A stretch of 50,849 nt of DNA from Clostridium sp. Cult2 (GTDB lineage: Bacteria > Bacillota > Clostridia > Tissierellales > Tepidimicrobiaceae). Below the pieces are notes generated by a model. That model had not been told where the DNA came from. It made no database searches and saw only the letters and a list, made by a program, of their open reading frames with translations. Position 1 is the stretch's first letter. Each line of letters opens with the position of its first letter. The stretch lies in assembly GCF_021655075.1 (NCBI RefSeq), contig NZ_PPXX01000075.1, positions 1 through 50,849 of the forward strand, read 5' to 3'. Below, piece after piece: positions 15,875 through 23,497 of the stretch. A program made the translations under genes and the position numbers.

Positions 15875-17272
15875 ATGAAAAAAGATGAATCTATAATTTA
15901 TCCATATATCCCCAATTCAGTTCCCCAAATAAAGGAGGAAATGTTGAAGAATATTGGGGTAGACTCTATAGAAGAGCTTTACGATAGTATTCCAGAAGAT
16001 TTAAGATTTAATGGTAAAATGAACATTCCAAAGCCTTTGTTATCTGAAATCGAATTAGCTAGACATGTGAAAGAAATATTATCAAAAAACAAAACATGTA
16101 GTGAAAACATTAATTTCTTAGGAGGAGGATGTTGGCAACATTATATACCATCAATTTGTGATGAAATTGGCCGAAGGGGTGAATTTTTAACAGCTTATAG
16201 TGGAGACACTTATGAGGAACATGGTAAATATCAAGCACTTTTTGAATATGCAAGCATGATGGCAGAATTATTAGATATGGATATTGTTAATGTTCCAACA
16301 TATGATTGGGGTCAAGCTGCATCAACAGCTATACGTATGGCCTCTAGGATAACTGGGAAAAGCGAAATTCTAATATCTAGAACAATAAGTCCAGATAGAC
16401 TAAAAATCATAAGAAATTATTGTAAGCCTGACTTAAAAATTATATTAGTAGATTATGACAATAAAACAGGACAAATGAACTTAGATGATTTAAAAGCTAA
16501 AATCACATCGGAAACTGCAGCAATATACTTGGAAAATCCATCCTATCTAGGCTTTATAGAAGAACAGGGAGAAAAGATATCAAAAATTATACATGAAAGT
16601 TCTGGATTATGTTTAGTTGGAGTGGACCCAATTTCTTTAGGAGTTATTAAACCACCAAGTCATTATGGGGCAGATATTGTCTGTGGGGATATTCAACCAC
16701 TAGGGATACATATGAATTATGGTGGTGGACACGGAGGTTTTATCTCTACTTTCGAGGAAGAAAAATATATGCAAGAATATCCAAATCGACTTTATGGTAT
16801 TGCACCTACTTCGGTAGAAGGAGAATTTGGTTTTGGAGATGTTGCTTTTGAAAGAACTTCCTTAGCATCCAGAGAAAAGGCAAAGGAGTATGTAGGAACT
16901 GCAGCAGGATTGTGGGGCATTATTGCAGGGGTATATTTAGCTGTTATGGGGCCAAGAGGAATGGAAGAATTGGGCAAGTTGATTATTCAAAACTCTATGT
17001 ATGCAGCTAAACAAATTTCCAAAATAAATAATGTATTTGCTCCTGTATTTAGTTCAACCCATTTTAAAGAGTTTATAGTTGATTTTAACCATACAAACAA
17101 AAAAGTTAAAGAAATAAATAAAGAATTGCTTAATTATGGAATCTTTGGTGGTAAAGATTTATCTGATGAATTTCCTGAACTTGGACAATGTGCTTTATAT
17201 TGTGTTACTGAGGTTCATACAAAAAATCATATTGATAAGTTAGTCAATGCATTGACTAATATATTGAAATGA
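15875..17272 (+). CDS. Divergent glycine-dehydrogenase-like protein, subunit 1 (GcvPA-like)
   Basis: 465 residues, close to the size of the GcvPA half of two-subunit glycine decarboxylase and recognisably of that fold (FLGGGCWQHYIPS near residue 82, GPRGMEELGKLI near 357, a GGHGGFIST turn near 282). Family hallmarks are changed: the TAYTPYQPEISQG loop is TAYSGDTYEEHGKYQ and the SMYDGATA segment is PTYDWGQAAS. This points to a related pyridoxal-phosphate enzyme with a different substrate. The two-subunit P-protein works as an alpha2beta2 complex with PLP on the B subunit. The start is ATG 15875, seven bases after AGGAGG; GTG 15866 overlaps that site. It is followed after 43 bases by the second subunit. 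No H or T protein gene is near. Confidence 0.8.
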   Translation: MKKDESIIYPYIPNSVPQIKEEMLKNIGVDSIEELYDSIPEDLRFNGKMNIPKPLLSEIELARHVKEILSKNKTCSENINFLGGGCWQHYIPSICDEIGRRGEFLTAYSGDTYEEHGKYQALFEYASMMAELLDMDIVNVPTYDWGQAASTAIRMASRITGKSEILISRTISPDRLKIIRNYCKPDLKIILVDYDNKTGQMNLDDLKAKITSETAAIYLENPSYLGFIEEQGEKISKIIHESSGLCLVGVDPISLGVIKPPSHYGADIVCGDIQPLGIHMNYGGGHGGFISTFEEEKYMQEYPNRLYGIAPTSVEGEFGFGDVAFERTSLASREKAKEYVGTAAGLWGIIAGVYLAVMGPRGMEELGKLIIQNSMYAAKQISKINNVFAPVFSSTHFKEFIVDFNHTNKKVKEINKELLNYGIFGGKDLSDEFPELGQCALYCVTEVHTKNHIDKLVNALTNILK

Positions 17273-17315
17273 TAAGAAATAGAAACAAAACTTGCAGGAG
17301 AAAGGAGTAGTAAAT

Positions 17316-18875
17316 ATGAGTTCAAATTACGATAACAAGTTAAGGAATTACCATCAGGCAAAATGGGATGAACCTATAATTTTCGAGTTATCTACTGAAG
17401 GTCAGAGAGGAATATTAATACCAAAAGCAGAAAAGGTAATTGAAGATGAGGTAGGTGATGGAATATCAAGTATCCCGGCTAATATGATTAGGAAAGAAAG
17501 TCCTAAATTGCCTGAGATCCCACAACCACAAGTTTTAAGACACTATTTGCATGTTTCACAGCAAACTCTTGGAGGAGACTTAAACATTGATGTTGGACAA
17601 GGAACATGTACAATAAAATATAATCCTAAGATTAATGACCAGTTAGCGTCTTTAGATTCGATTACTGAACTACATCCGTTGCAGGATGAAGATACTGTAC
17701 AAGGTGCCTTAGAAATAATTTATAAAACAGATTTATTGATGAGAGAAATATCTGGTTTGGACAAATTTTCATTTCAACCAGGAGGAGGTTCTCAAGCTCT
17801 ATTTACAATTTCGTCTATAATTCATGCTTATTTTGAAGAAAAAAATGAAAGCCAGCAACGAGATGAAATTATTACTACAATATTTTCTCATCCATCGGAT
17901 GCAGCCACACCAGCTATAAAAGGGTATAAGGTTATTAACCTATATCCTGATGATGAAGGCTATCCAAGTGTGGATGCTTTAAAAAGTGTTTTATCTGAAC
18001 GTACGGCTGCATTAATGATAACAAATCCAGAAGATACTGGATTATTCAATCCTAATATTAAAGAATTTACTAGGTTGGTTCATGAAGTAGGTGGACTATG
18101 CTCTTATGACCAAGCAAATGCAAATGGTATATTAGGAATAACTCGTGCTAAAGAAGCGGGTTTCGATATGTGTTTCTTTAATCTACACAAAACGTTTTCT
18201 GCTCCTCATGGCTGTGGGGGACCAGCTACAGGAGCTTTAGGAGTGACAAAAGAACTATCGAAATATTTACCAGTACCTACTATAGAGTATGATGGTATTA
18301 AGTATTATCTAGACTACGATAAGCCACAGAGCATAGGAAAAGTCAGAGCTTTTTATGGAGCCATACCAGTTGTATTAAAAGCCTACGCTTGGATTATGAA
18401 CTTGGGCGAAGAAGGACTAAAAGAAGCAGCTAGAATTGCAGTATTAAATAATAACTATTTATTAAATAAAATTATTAAGATTAAAGGGGCAAGCGCACCA
18501 TATTCCCCAGGGAAACACCGTATTGAACAAACAAGATATAGTTGGGATAAGCTTACTAATGATACGGGAGTGACTACTTTGGATATTGCTAGGAGGATGG
18601 CAGATTTCGGAGTGCATTATTGGACTAGTCATGATCCTTGGATAGTTCCTGAACCATTTACCCTTGAACCTACCGAATCTTATACTAAAGATGAGTTAGA
18701 TGAATATATTGCAATTTTAGAGGAAGTATCTAAGGAAGCTTATGAAAACCCAGAGTATGTAAGAAATGCACCGCATAATAGTGTTATTCATAAGGTAGAT
18801 ACTTCATATTTTGAAGATCCATCCAAGTGGGCTGTAACATGGAAAGCTTATAAAAAAAAGAATGGATTAAAATGA
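17316..18875 (+). CDS. Divergent glycine-dehydrogenase-like protein, subunit 2 (GcvPB-like, PLP-binding)
   Basis: 519 residues, slightly longer than usual GcvPB. The pyridoxal-phosphate lysine is K292 in NLHKTFSAPHG, and TCTIKYNPK, ELHPLQDEDTVQGALE and NPEDTGLF are family-like. Other active-site segments differ from glycine decarboxylase: SAHGTNPASA is FSHPSDAATPA (about 190-200), QPAAGAHGEF is QPGGGSQALF (about 152-161), the GFYPLGSCT approach reads NIDVGQGTCT, and the glycine-rich loop after the lysine carries a cysteine (HGCGGPATG). I infer a PLP enzyme acting on another amino acid, perhaps still a decarboxylase. Start ATG 17316 follows AAAGGAG; ATG-like codons further up are less well placed. 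A perfect palindrome follows the gene. Confidence 0.8.
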   Translation: MSSNYDNKLRNYHQAKWDEPIIFELSTEGQRGILIPKAEKVIEDEVGDGISSIPANMIRKESPKLPEIPQPQVLRHYLHVSQQTLGGDLNIDVGQGTCTIKYNPKINDQLASLDSITELHPLQDEDTVQGALEIIYKTDLLMREISGLDKFSFQPGGGSQALFTISSIIHAYFEEKNESQQRDEIITTIFSHPSDAATPAIKGYKVINLYPDDEGYPSVDALKSVLSERTAALMITNPEDTGLFNPNIKEFTRLVHEVGGLCSYDQANANGILGITRAKEAGFDMCFFNLHKTFSAPHGCGGPATGALGVTKELSKYLPVPTIEYDGIKYYLDYDKPQSIGKVRAFYGAIPVVLKAYAWIMNLGEEGLKEAARIAVLNNNYLLNKIIKIKGASAPYSPGKHRIEQTRYSWDKLTNDTGVTTLDIARRMADFGVHYWTSHDPWIVPEPFTLEPTESYTKDELDEYIAILEEVSKEAYENPEYVRNAPHNSVIHKVDTSYFEDPSKWAVTWKAYKKKNGLK

Positions 18876-18896
18876 TATATTAATTAGGTTAACTAA

Positions 18897-18928
18897 AATC
18901 CTATGCTAGTTTAAACTAGCATAGGATT
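18897..18928. repeat. 32-base perfect palindrome between the GcvPB-like and NAD-kinase-like genes
   Basis: Bases 18897-18912 (AATCCTATGCTAGTTT) are the exact reverse complement of 18913-18928, with no spacer. As RNA it gives a stem of about 14 bp with a four-base loop; as DNA it could bind a dimeric regulator. There is only a short T content afterwards, so it may reduce rather than end transcription into the next gene, or stabilise the upstream mRNA. Confidence 0.7.
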
Positions 18929-18946
18929 ACTTAAAGGAGTGAAAGA

Positions 18947-20062
18947 ATGTATAAAGTAGGATTAATAGTTAACCCAATTGCAGGAATGGGTGGAAGAGTT
19001 GGATTAAAAGGAACAGATGGAAAGGAAATATTGGAAAGAGCTGTTGAACTTGGAGCTATTCCCCAAGCACCGCAAAGATGTATTGCAGCATTAATGCAAC
19101 TCAAAAGTATAAAGGATGATGTTCAAATTTTTACCTATTCAGGGAATATGGGTGAAAATGAAGCTAAAAAATGTAACCTAAATACAAAAGTAATTGGATA
19201 TACTAACAAGACGATAACTACTAGAGAGGATACAATTCAAGCAGCAAAAAAATTGAGTGAATTTGATTTAGATCTTCTAATTTTTGTCGGGGGAGATGGA
19301 ACTGCCAGAGATATCTATAGTGTGGTTAACAATGATATGGTAGTTCTAGGGGTCCCCGCAGGAGTTAAAATTCATTCAGCAGTATATGCCAGTAGTCCTG
19401 TAAATGCAGGTCAATTAGCTAGAGATTACTTAGTAGGAGGAAGAATAAATACAAAAGAAGCTGAAGTTGTTGATATTGATGAAAATGCTTTTAGACAAGG
19501 TATAGTCTCTACTAGATTATATGGTTATTTAATTATACCTTATCAAAAGGGCTATGTTCAGGGATTAAAATCAAATAGTAGGTTGGATGAGGTTCAAGCT
19601 CAAAATATAATAGCTACTGAAATAATTAGTAGGATGGAAAAAGATTGTTTATACATTATAGGACCGGGGACTACCACCAGGGCTATAATGAAAGGTTTAA
19701 AATTAAATTATACATTGTTAGGTATCGATATTGTATGTAATAAAAGTTTGGTAAGTTTAGATTGTACAGAAAAACAAATACTAAAAAATATTGATAATAA
19801 TAAGTCAAAACTAATAATTACTCCTATAGGAGGACAAGGGTATATATTAGGTAGAGGTAATCAACAAATTAGTCCAGAAGTAATTACCAAAGTAGGGAAG
19901 AAAAATATTATTGTTATAGCAACAAAGGAAAAAATAAATAATCTAAGAGGGAAGCCGTTACTTATAGATACTGGGGACGATAATATCGATAGGGCTCTTT
20001 GTGGATATATCCGCGTTATTACTGGATTAAATGAAGAAGTAGTATATCCAATATCATATTAA
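18947..20062 (+). CDS. NAD-kinase-fold protein of the COG3199/AcoX type
   Basis: 371 residues. The N-terminus GLIVNPIAGMGGRVGLKGTDG and the nucleotide motif LLIFVGGDGTARDI (about residues 108-121) place it in the ATP-NAD kinase superfamily, in the branch near AcoX rather than true NAD kinase. IIGPGTTTRAIMKGL (about 229-243) and ITPIGGQGYILGRGN (about 285-299) are the other conserved glycine-rich turns. Members occur beside 2-oxoacid and acetoin dehydrogenase and amino-acid genes, but the reaction is not established. It lies 71 bases after the GcvPB-like gene, across a palindrome, and two bases before the frame of the racemase. SD AAAGGAG, then ATG 18947. A role in the same pathway is inferred from position. 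Confidence 0.75.
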   Translation: MYKVGLIVNPIAGMGGRVGLKGTDGKEILERAVELGAIPQAPQRCIAALMQLKSIKDDVQIFTYSGNMGENEAKKCNLNTKVIGYTNKTITTREDTIQAAKKLSEFDLDLLIFVGGDGTARDIYSVVNNDMVVLGVPAGVKIHSAVYASSPVNAGQLARDYLVGGRINTKEAEVVDIDENAFRQGIVSTRLYGYLIIPYQKGYVQGLKSNSRLDEVQAQNIIATEIISRMEKDCLYIIGPGTTTRAIMKGLKLNYTLLGIDIVCNKSLVSLDCTEKQILKNIDNNKSKLIITPIGGQGYILGRGNQQISPEVITKVGKKNIIVIATKEKINNLRGKPLLIDTGDDNIDRALCGYIRVITGLNEEVVYPISY

Positions 20063-20106
20063 TATTGTTTAGAAGTTATCATATGTATTTTTACGAGGTG
20101 AATAAT

Positions 20107-20841
20107 ATGTATAAGGTTGGAGTTTTAGGAGGAATGGGACCATTAGCTACAATGGATTTATGTAATAAAATAATTTATTATACCGACGCACATAAGGATA
20201 ATGATCATATACATTTAATAATAGATAATAATACAGAAATACCTGATAGAACAGAATATATTCTAGGCAGGGGAGAAGATCCTTTAAAATATTTAATAAA
20301 ATCAGCAGTAACCCTTGAAAATATGGGTGCTAATTTTATAATTATCCCCTGTAATACTGCACATTATTTTTATGATAATCTATGCAAATTTATTGGCATA
20401 CCAATAATAAATATGATAGAGGAAACTGCAAAAACAATAAAAGATAAATATGTTGGAATTAATAAAATCATTTTATTATCTACTGAAGGAACATATAAAT
20501 CCAAGATATATAGCAAAATATTTCAAAAATATGATTTAGAAATAATAAGTCCAGAAGCAGAAGAAAGAAAATACGTTACTAAATTAATTTACAACATAAA
20601 AGAAGGTGTTCTAGATTCAAATATATCAGATTTTAAAAAGATGATAAATGGTTTATTAAGAAATAACCATGTTCCTATTATTTTAGGATGTACTGAGTTA
20701 CCCGTTGCTTTTGAAAGATATAGAATACTGGATTGGGATTTAATAGATCCAACTAAAATACTAGCTATTAAGGCTATAAATGCTGCAGGAGGTAGAGTTA
20801 AAGACTTAAATAGTAATGATTTAAAATTCATGAAAAATTGA
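20107..20841 (+). CDS. Aspartate/glutamate racemase family protein
   Basis: 244 residues with the Asp/Glu racemase superfamily pattern: KVGVLGGMGPLATMDL at the start, the first catalytic cysteine in IIPCNTAHYFYD (about residue 85) and the second in ILGCTELPVAF (about 195). These PLP-independent enzymes use two cysteines to take a proton from and give it back to the alpha carbon. The GGMGPLAT start is typical of the aspartate racemase branch; substrate unproven. The start is ATG 20107, six bases after GAGGTG; an upstream in-frame TTG (20065) has no ribosome site. It is the last gene of the sigma-54 operon and is followed by a strong terminator. Confidence 0.85.
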   Translation: MYKVGVLGGMGPLATMDLCNKIIYYTDAHKDNDHIHLIIDNNTEIPDRTEYILGRGEDPLKYLIKSAVTLENMGANFIIIPCNTAHYFYDNLCKFIGIPIINMIEETAKTIKDKYVGINKIILLSTEGTYKSKIYSKIFQKYDLEIISPEAEERKYVTKLIYNIKEGVLDSNISDFKKMINGLLRNNHVPIILGCTELPVAFERYRILDWDLIDPTKILAIKAINAAGGRVKDLNSNDLKFMKN

Positions 20842-20924
20842 TAGAACATATTTTTACTTATATTTGTAATAAAATAACTATGAGATAATATGATAAACTA
20901 TGTTGATATGTCTATGATGTGGTG

Positions 20925-20970
20925 AAAAATTCCTTGGATGTACTTACCTTTATCCAAGGAATTTTTATTT
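20925..20970 (+). terminator. Terminator at the end of the sigma-54 operon
   Basis: Perfect 15-bp arms AAAAATTCCTTGGAT (20925-20939) and 20952-20966 around a 12-base loop, with the 3' arm ending in five T followed by ATTTTAA. It could serve both strands. Confidence 0.85.
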
Positions 20971-21021
20971 TAATATTTAATTATTTTGTAAATAGAATGT
21001 TAGAGAAATTATAGATTCTAC

Positions 21022-21114
21022 TTAAAGTTCATGTTCCCTTTGTACATATTCCATTGGTTTTCCTGGTACGTAAGGTTTTAAATCGTAAAGTTCCTTTCTA
21101 AATATGATTGTCAA
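21022..21114 (-). pseudogene. hisC: 5' remnant of histidinol-phosphate aminotransferase gene
   Basis: On the minus strand a 30-codon frame from TTG 21114 to a TAA at 21022 encodes [20 protein letters not shown] and then QREHEL. That is the N-terminus of HisC-type aminotransferases ([18 protein letters not shown]). The expected continuation, containing the IKLASNENP motif, is absent after the stop; the following bases decode only to a weak echo (SIISLTFY). It is a decayed fragment in the otherwise non-coding stretch between the racemase terminator and the EF-G-like gene. An AAAGGA lies about ten bases before the TTG, so the original start region may be intact. Confidence 0.7.
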
Positions 21115-21189
21115 TTAATACAAATCCTTTTAATAGTTGATGACATATATAGTATTATATGTATAATTTTCCTGACAATAAAAAACACT

Positions 21190-21217
21190 ATGACAAATAG
21201 TAGTTTCATGATATAAT
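21190..21217 (+). promoter_or_regulatory. Probable promoter of the EF-G-like gene
   Basis: ATGACA (21190-21195) and TATAAT (21212-21217) lie 16 bases apart in the 470-base interval before the gene. Apart from the terminator at 20925-20970 and the hisC remnant I see nothing else in that interval. Confidence 0.5.
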
Positions 21218-21319
21218 CTAAAAGGGTAGTTATAATGATTTCTAGATTTGAAAGGTTTTAATAATTTAAAATCTTTGAATATAAATAACAAAAACGCTGG
21301 TTAAGGGGGAAAGGTATTC

Positions 21320-23383
21320 ATGAAAGTATATCAAACTGATGAAATTAGAAATTTAGCTTTAATAGGACACAGTGGTAGTGGAAAAACAACTTTAACGGAA
21401 GCAATACTATATGTTGCAGGTATAACTAAAAGGCAAGGTAAAGTAGATGATGGAAATACTGTATCAGATTTTGATAAAGAGGAGATTGCAAGAAAGGTTT
21501 CAATTGGAACAGCTGCAATACCTGTGGAGTTGAATGATATAAAATACAATTTTTTAGATACTCCTGGATATTTTGATTTTGTAGGAGAAATGTTTGGCGC
21601 TTTAAAGGCAAGCGAAGGATCTATATTAGTTGTAGATGCTTCTTCTGGTGTGGAAGTTGGAACAGAAAAATCATGGAAATATTCAGAAGAGCATGAAATC
21701 CCAAAAGTTATATTTTTAAATAAAATGGATAAAGAAAACGTTAATTTTGAAAAAGTGCTAAATGATATTCAAGGGCAGTTTGGTGATAAGGTAGTACCTT
21801 TTACTTTACCAATTGGGGAAGCAGAGAGTTTTAAGGGATTGGTAAATATCATTGATGGAACAGCTTTTGAATATGATGGAAAAGTTGCTAAGAAAGTTGA
21901 TATACCAACAGAAATTCAAGGAGAAATCGAATCCATAAATGAATTATTGATGGAAAAAGTTGCTGAAACAGATGAAGAGTTGCTGGAAAAATATTTTGAA
22001 GGCGAAGAGTTCACTATTGAGGAAATTCGAAAAGGTTTAAAACTTGGAATTGCTAATGGTGATTTGGTACCACTAGTAGTTGGATCAGCAGAAAAAGCTA
22101 TGGGAATTGATGTTTTATTAAATTTAATTAAAAATTATATTCCAAATCCTGCGGAAGTTGGAGTAAATGTGGGCTATAAAGGGGAAGAAAAAGTTGAAAG
22201 AAAGGTGGATGTTTCTGAGCCATTTTCAGCTATAGTATTCAAGACTATTGTAGACCCATTTGTAGGAAAACTATCATTATTTAAAGTATTATCTGGAAAG
22301 ATTACAAAAGACCAAGATATATACAATGTTAGCAAGGATAAAACTGAAAAATTAGGAGGCTTATTTGTACTTAGAGGCAAAAACCAAATAGAAATATCTG
22401 AAATAGTAGCTGGAGATATTGGGGCTACTTCCAAACTACAAGTTACACAAACGGGAGATAGTATTTGCAATAAATCCAATCCAACTCTATATGATAGAAT
22501 AGAATATCCACAACCAACTTTGTTCTTAGCAGTAGAGCCTAAGGCTAAGGGAGATGAAGAAAAAATAGGAACCTCCTTACACAGATTAACGGAAGAAGAT
22601 CCAACCTTTGCAGTAGAAAGAAATTCAGAAACAAAACAATTATTAATTGGTGGGCAAGGTAATATGCAATTGGCTGTTATTATAGATAAATTAAAAAATA
22701 CCTTTGGGGTAGAAGTTAATTTAATTAATCCAAAAGTTGCTTATAGGGAAACAATAAAAGGCACTTCTAGTGTACAAGGAAAGCACAAGAAACAATCGGG
22801 CGGAGCTGGACAATATGGTGATGTCCATATAAGATTTGAACCTATAGATGAAGAATTTGTTTTTGAAGAAGAGGTATTCGGCGGGGCAGTACCAAGAAAC
22901 TTCTTCCCAGCAGTTGAAAAAGGATTAAGAGAATCTTTAGAAGAAGGGGTTCTTGCAGGATATCCAGTAGTAAATTTAAAAGCTACATTATTTGATGGTT
23001 CCTACCATCCTGTAGACTCTAATGAAATGGCATTTAAAATAGCAGCTTCTTTAGCTTTTAAAAAGGGTATGGAACAAGCTAAACCAATATTATTAGAACC
23101 TATTATGAAAGTAGAAGTATTAATTCCTGAAGATTATATGGGGGACGTAATGGGTGATATGAATAAACGTAGAGGTAGAATTTTAGGCATGGAGCCTCAG
23201 GCAGATGGTTCTCAACTAGTTATAGCAGAAGCACCACAAGCTGAACTGTTTGAATATGCTATAGATTTAAGAAGTATGACCCAAGCCAGAGGAAGTTTTA
23301 CCATGGAATTTGTAAGATATGATGAAGTTCCTTCAAATATTGCTGAAAAAATAATAGAAGAAGCTAAAGCAGAAAAAGAGTAA
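21320..23383 (+). CDS. Elongation factor G-like GTPase (EF-G paralogue)
   Basis: 687 residues with the EF-G/TetM layout: a GTPase domain with G1 GHSGSGKTT (residues 16-24), G3 DTPGYFDF (about 79-86) and G4 NKMD (about 134-137), then domain II, and the C-terminal GGAGQYGDVHIRFEP and YHPVDSNEMAFKIAASLAF blocks of domains IV-V. The G1 loop lacks the HVDHGK/HIDAGK form of true EF-G, which suggests the secondary EF-G-like family common in Firmicutes, often annotated fusA2 or translation factor GTPase. The main fusA would be expected in the str operon beyond the tuf end of the window. Role in translation or ribosome rescue is not established. ATG 21320 has a GGGGGAAAGG ribosome site. Confidence 0.88.
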   Translation: MKVYQTDEIRNLALIGHSGSGKTTLTEAILYVAGITKRQGKVDDGNTVSDFDKEEIARKVSIGTAAIPVELNDIKYNFLDTPGYFDFVGEMFGALKASEGSILVVDASSGVEVGTEKSWKYSEEHEIPKVIFLNKMDKENVNFEKVLNDIQGQFGDKVVPFTLPIGEAESFKGLVNIIDGTAFEYDGKVAKKVDIPTEIQGEIESINELLMEKVAETDEELLEKYFEGEEFTIEEIRKGLKLGIANGDLVPLVVGSAEKAMGIDVLLNLIKNYIPNPAEVGVNVGYKGEEKVERKVDVSEPFSAIVFKTIVDPFVGKLSLFKVLSGKITKDQDIYNVSKDKTEKLGGLFVLRGKNQIEISEIVAGDIGATSKLQVTQTGDSICNKSNPTLYDRIEYPQPTLFLAVEPKAKGDEEKIGTSLHRLTEEDPTFAVERNSETKQLLIGGQGNMQLAVIIDKLKNTFGVEVNLINPKVAYRETIKGTSSVQGKHKKQSGGAGQYGDVHIRFEPIDEEFVFEEEVFGGAVPRNFFPAVEKGLRESLEEGVLAGYPVVNLKATLFDGSYHPVDSNEMAFKIAASLAFKKGMEQAKPILLEPIMKVEVLIPEDYMGDVMGDMNKRRGRILGMEPQADGSQLVIAEAPQAELFEYAIDLRSMTQARGSFTMEFVRYDEVPSNIAEKIIEEAKAEKE

Positions 23384-23390
23384 TAGATAA

Positions 23391-23430
23391 AAGAAAAAGT
23401 TCGATGGCAATAGTCGAACTTTTTTCTTTC
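23391..23430 (+). terminator. Terminator after the EF-G-like gene
   Basis: AAGAAAAAGTTCGA (23391-23404) pairs with TCGAACTTTTTTCTT (from 23414) around a nine-base loop, and the 3' arm carries six T. Confidence 0.85.
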
Positions 23431-23497
23431 ATTTAGTTCTTTAGAAGTTGGGTATATTAAAATAAGTCTATTAGTTTTATGGAAAGGAGGCGTAATA

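Noticed and set aside
20842..21319. Insertion sequence as cause of the long gap before the EF-G-like gene
   Set aside because: No transposase frame, terminal inverted repeats or target duplication are visible; only a terminator, a hisC remnant and a promoter.
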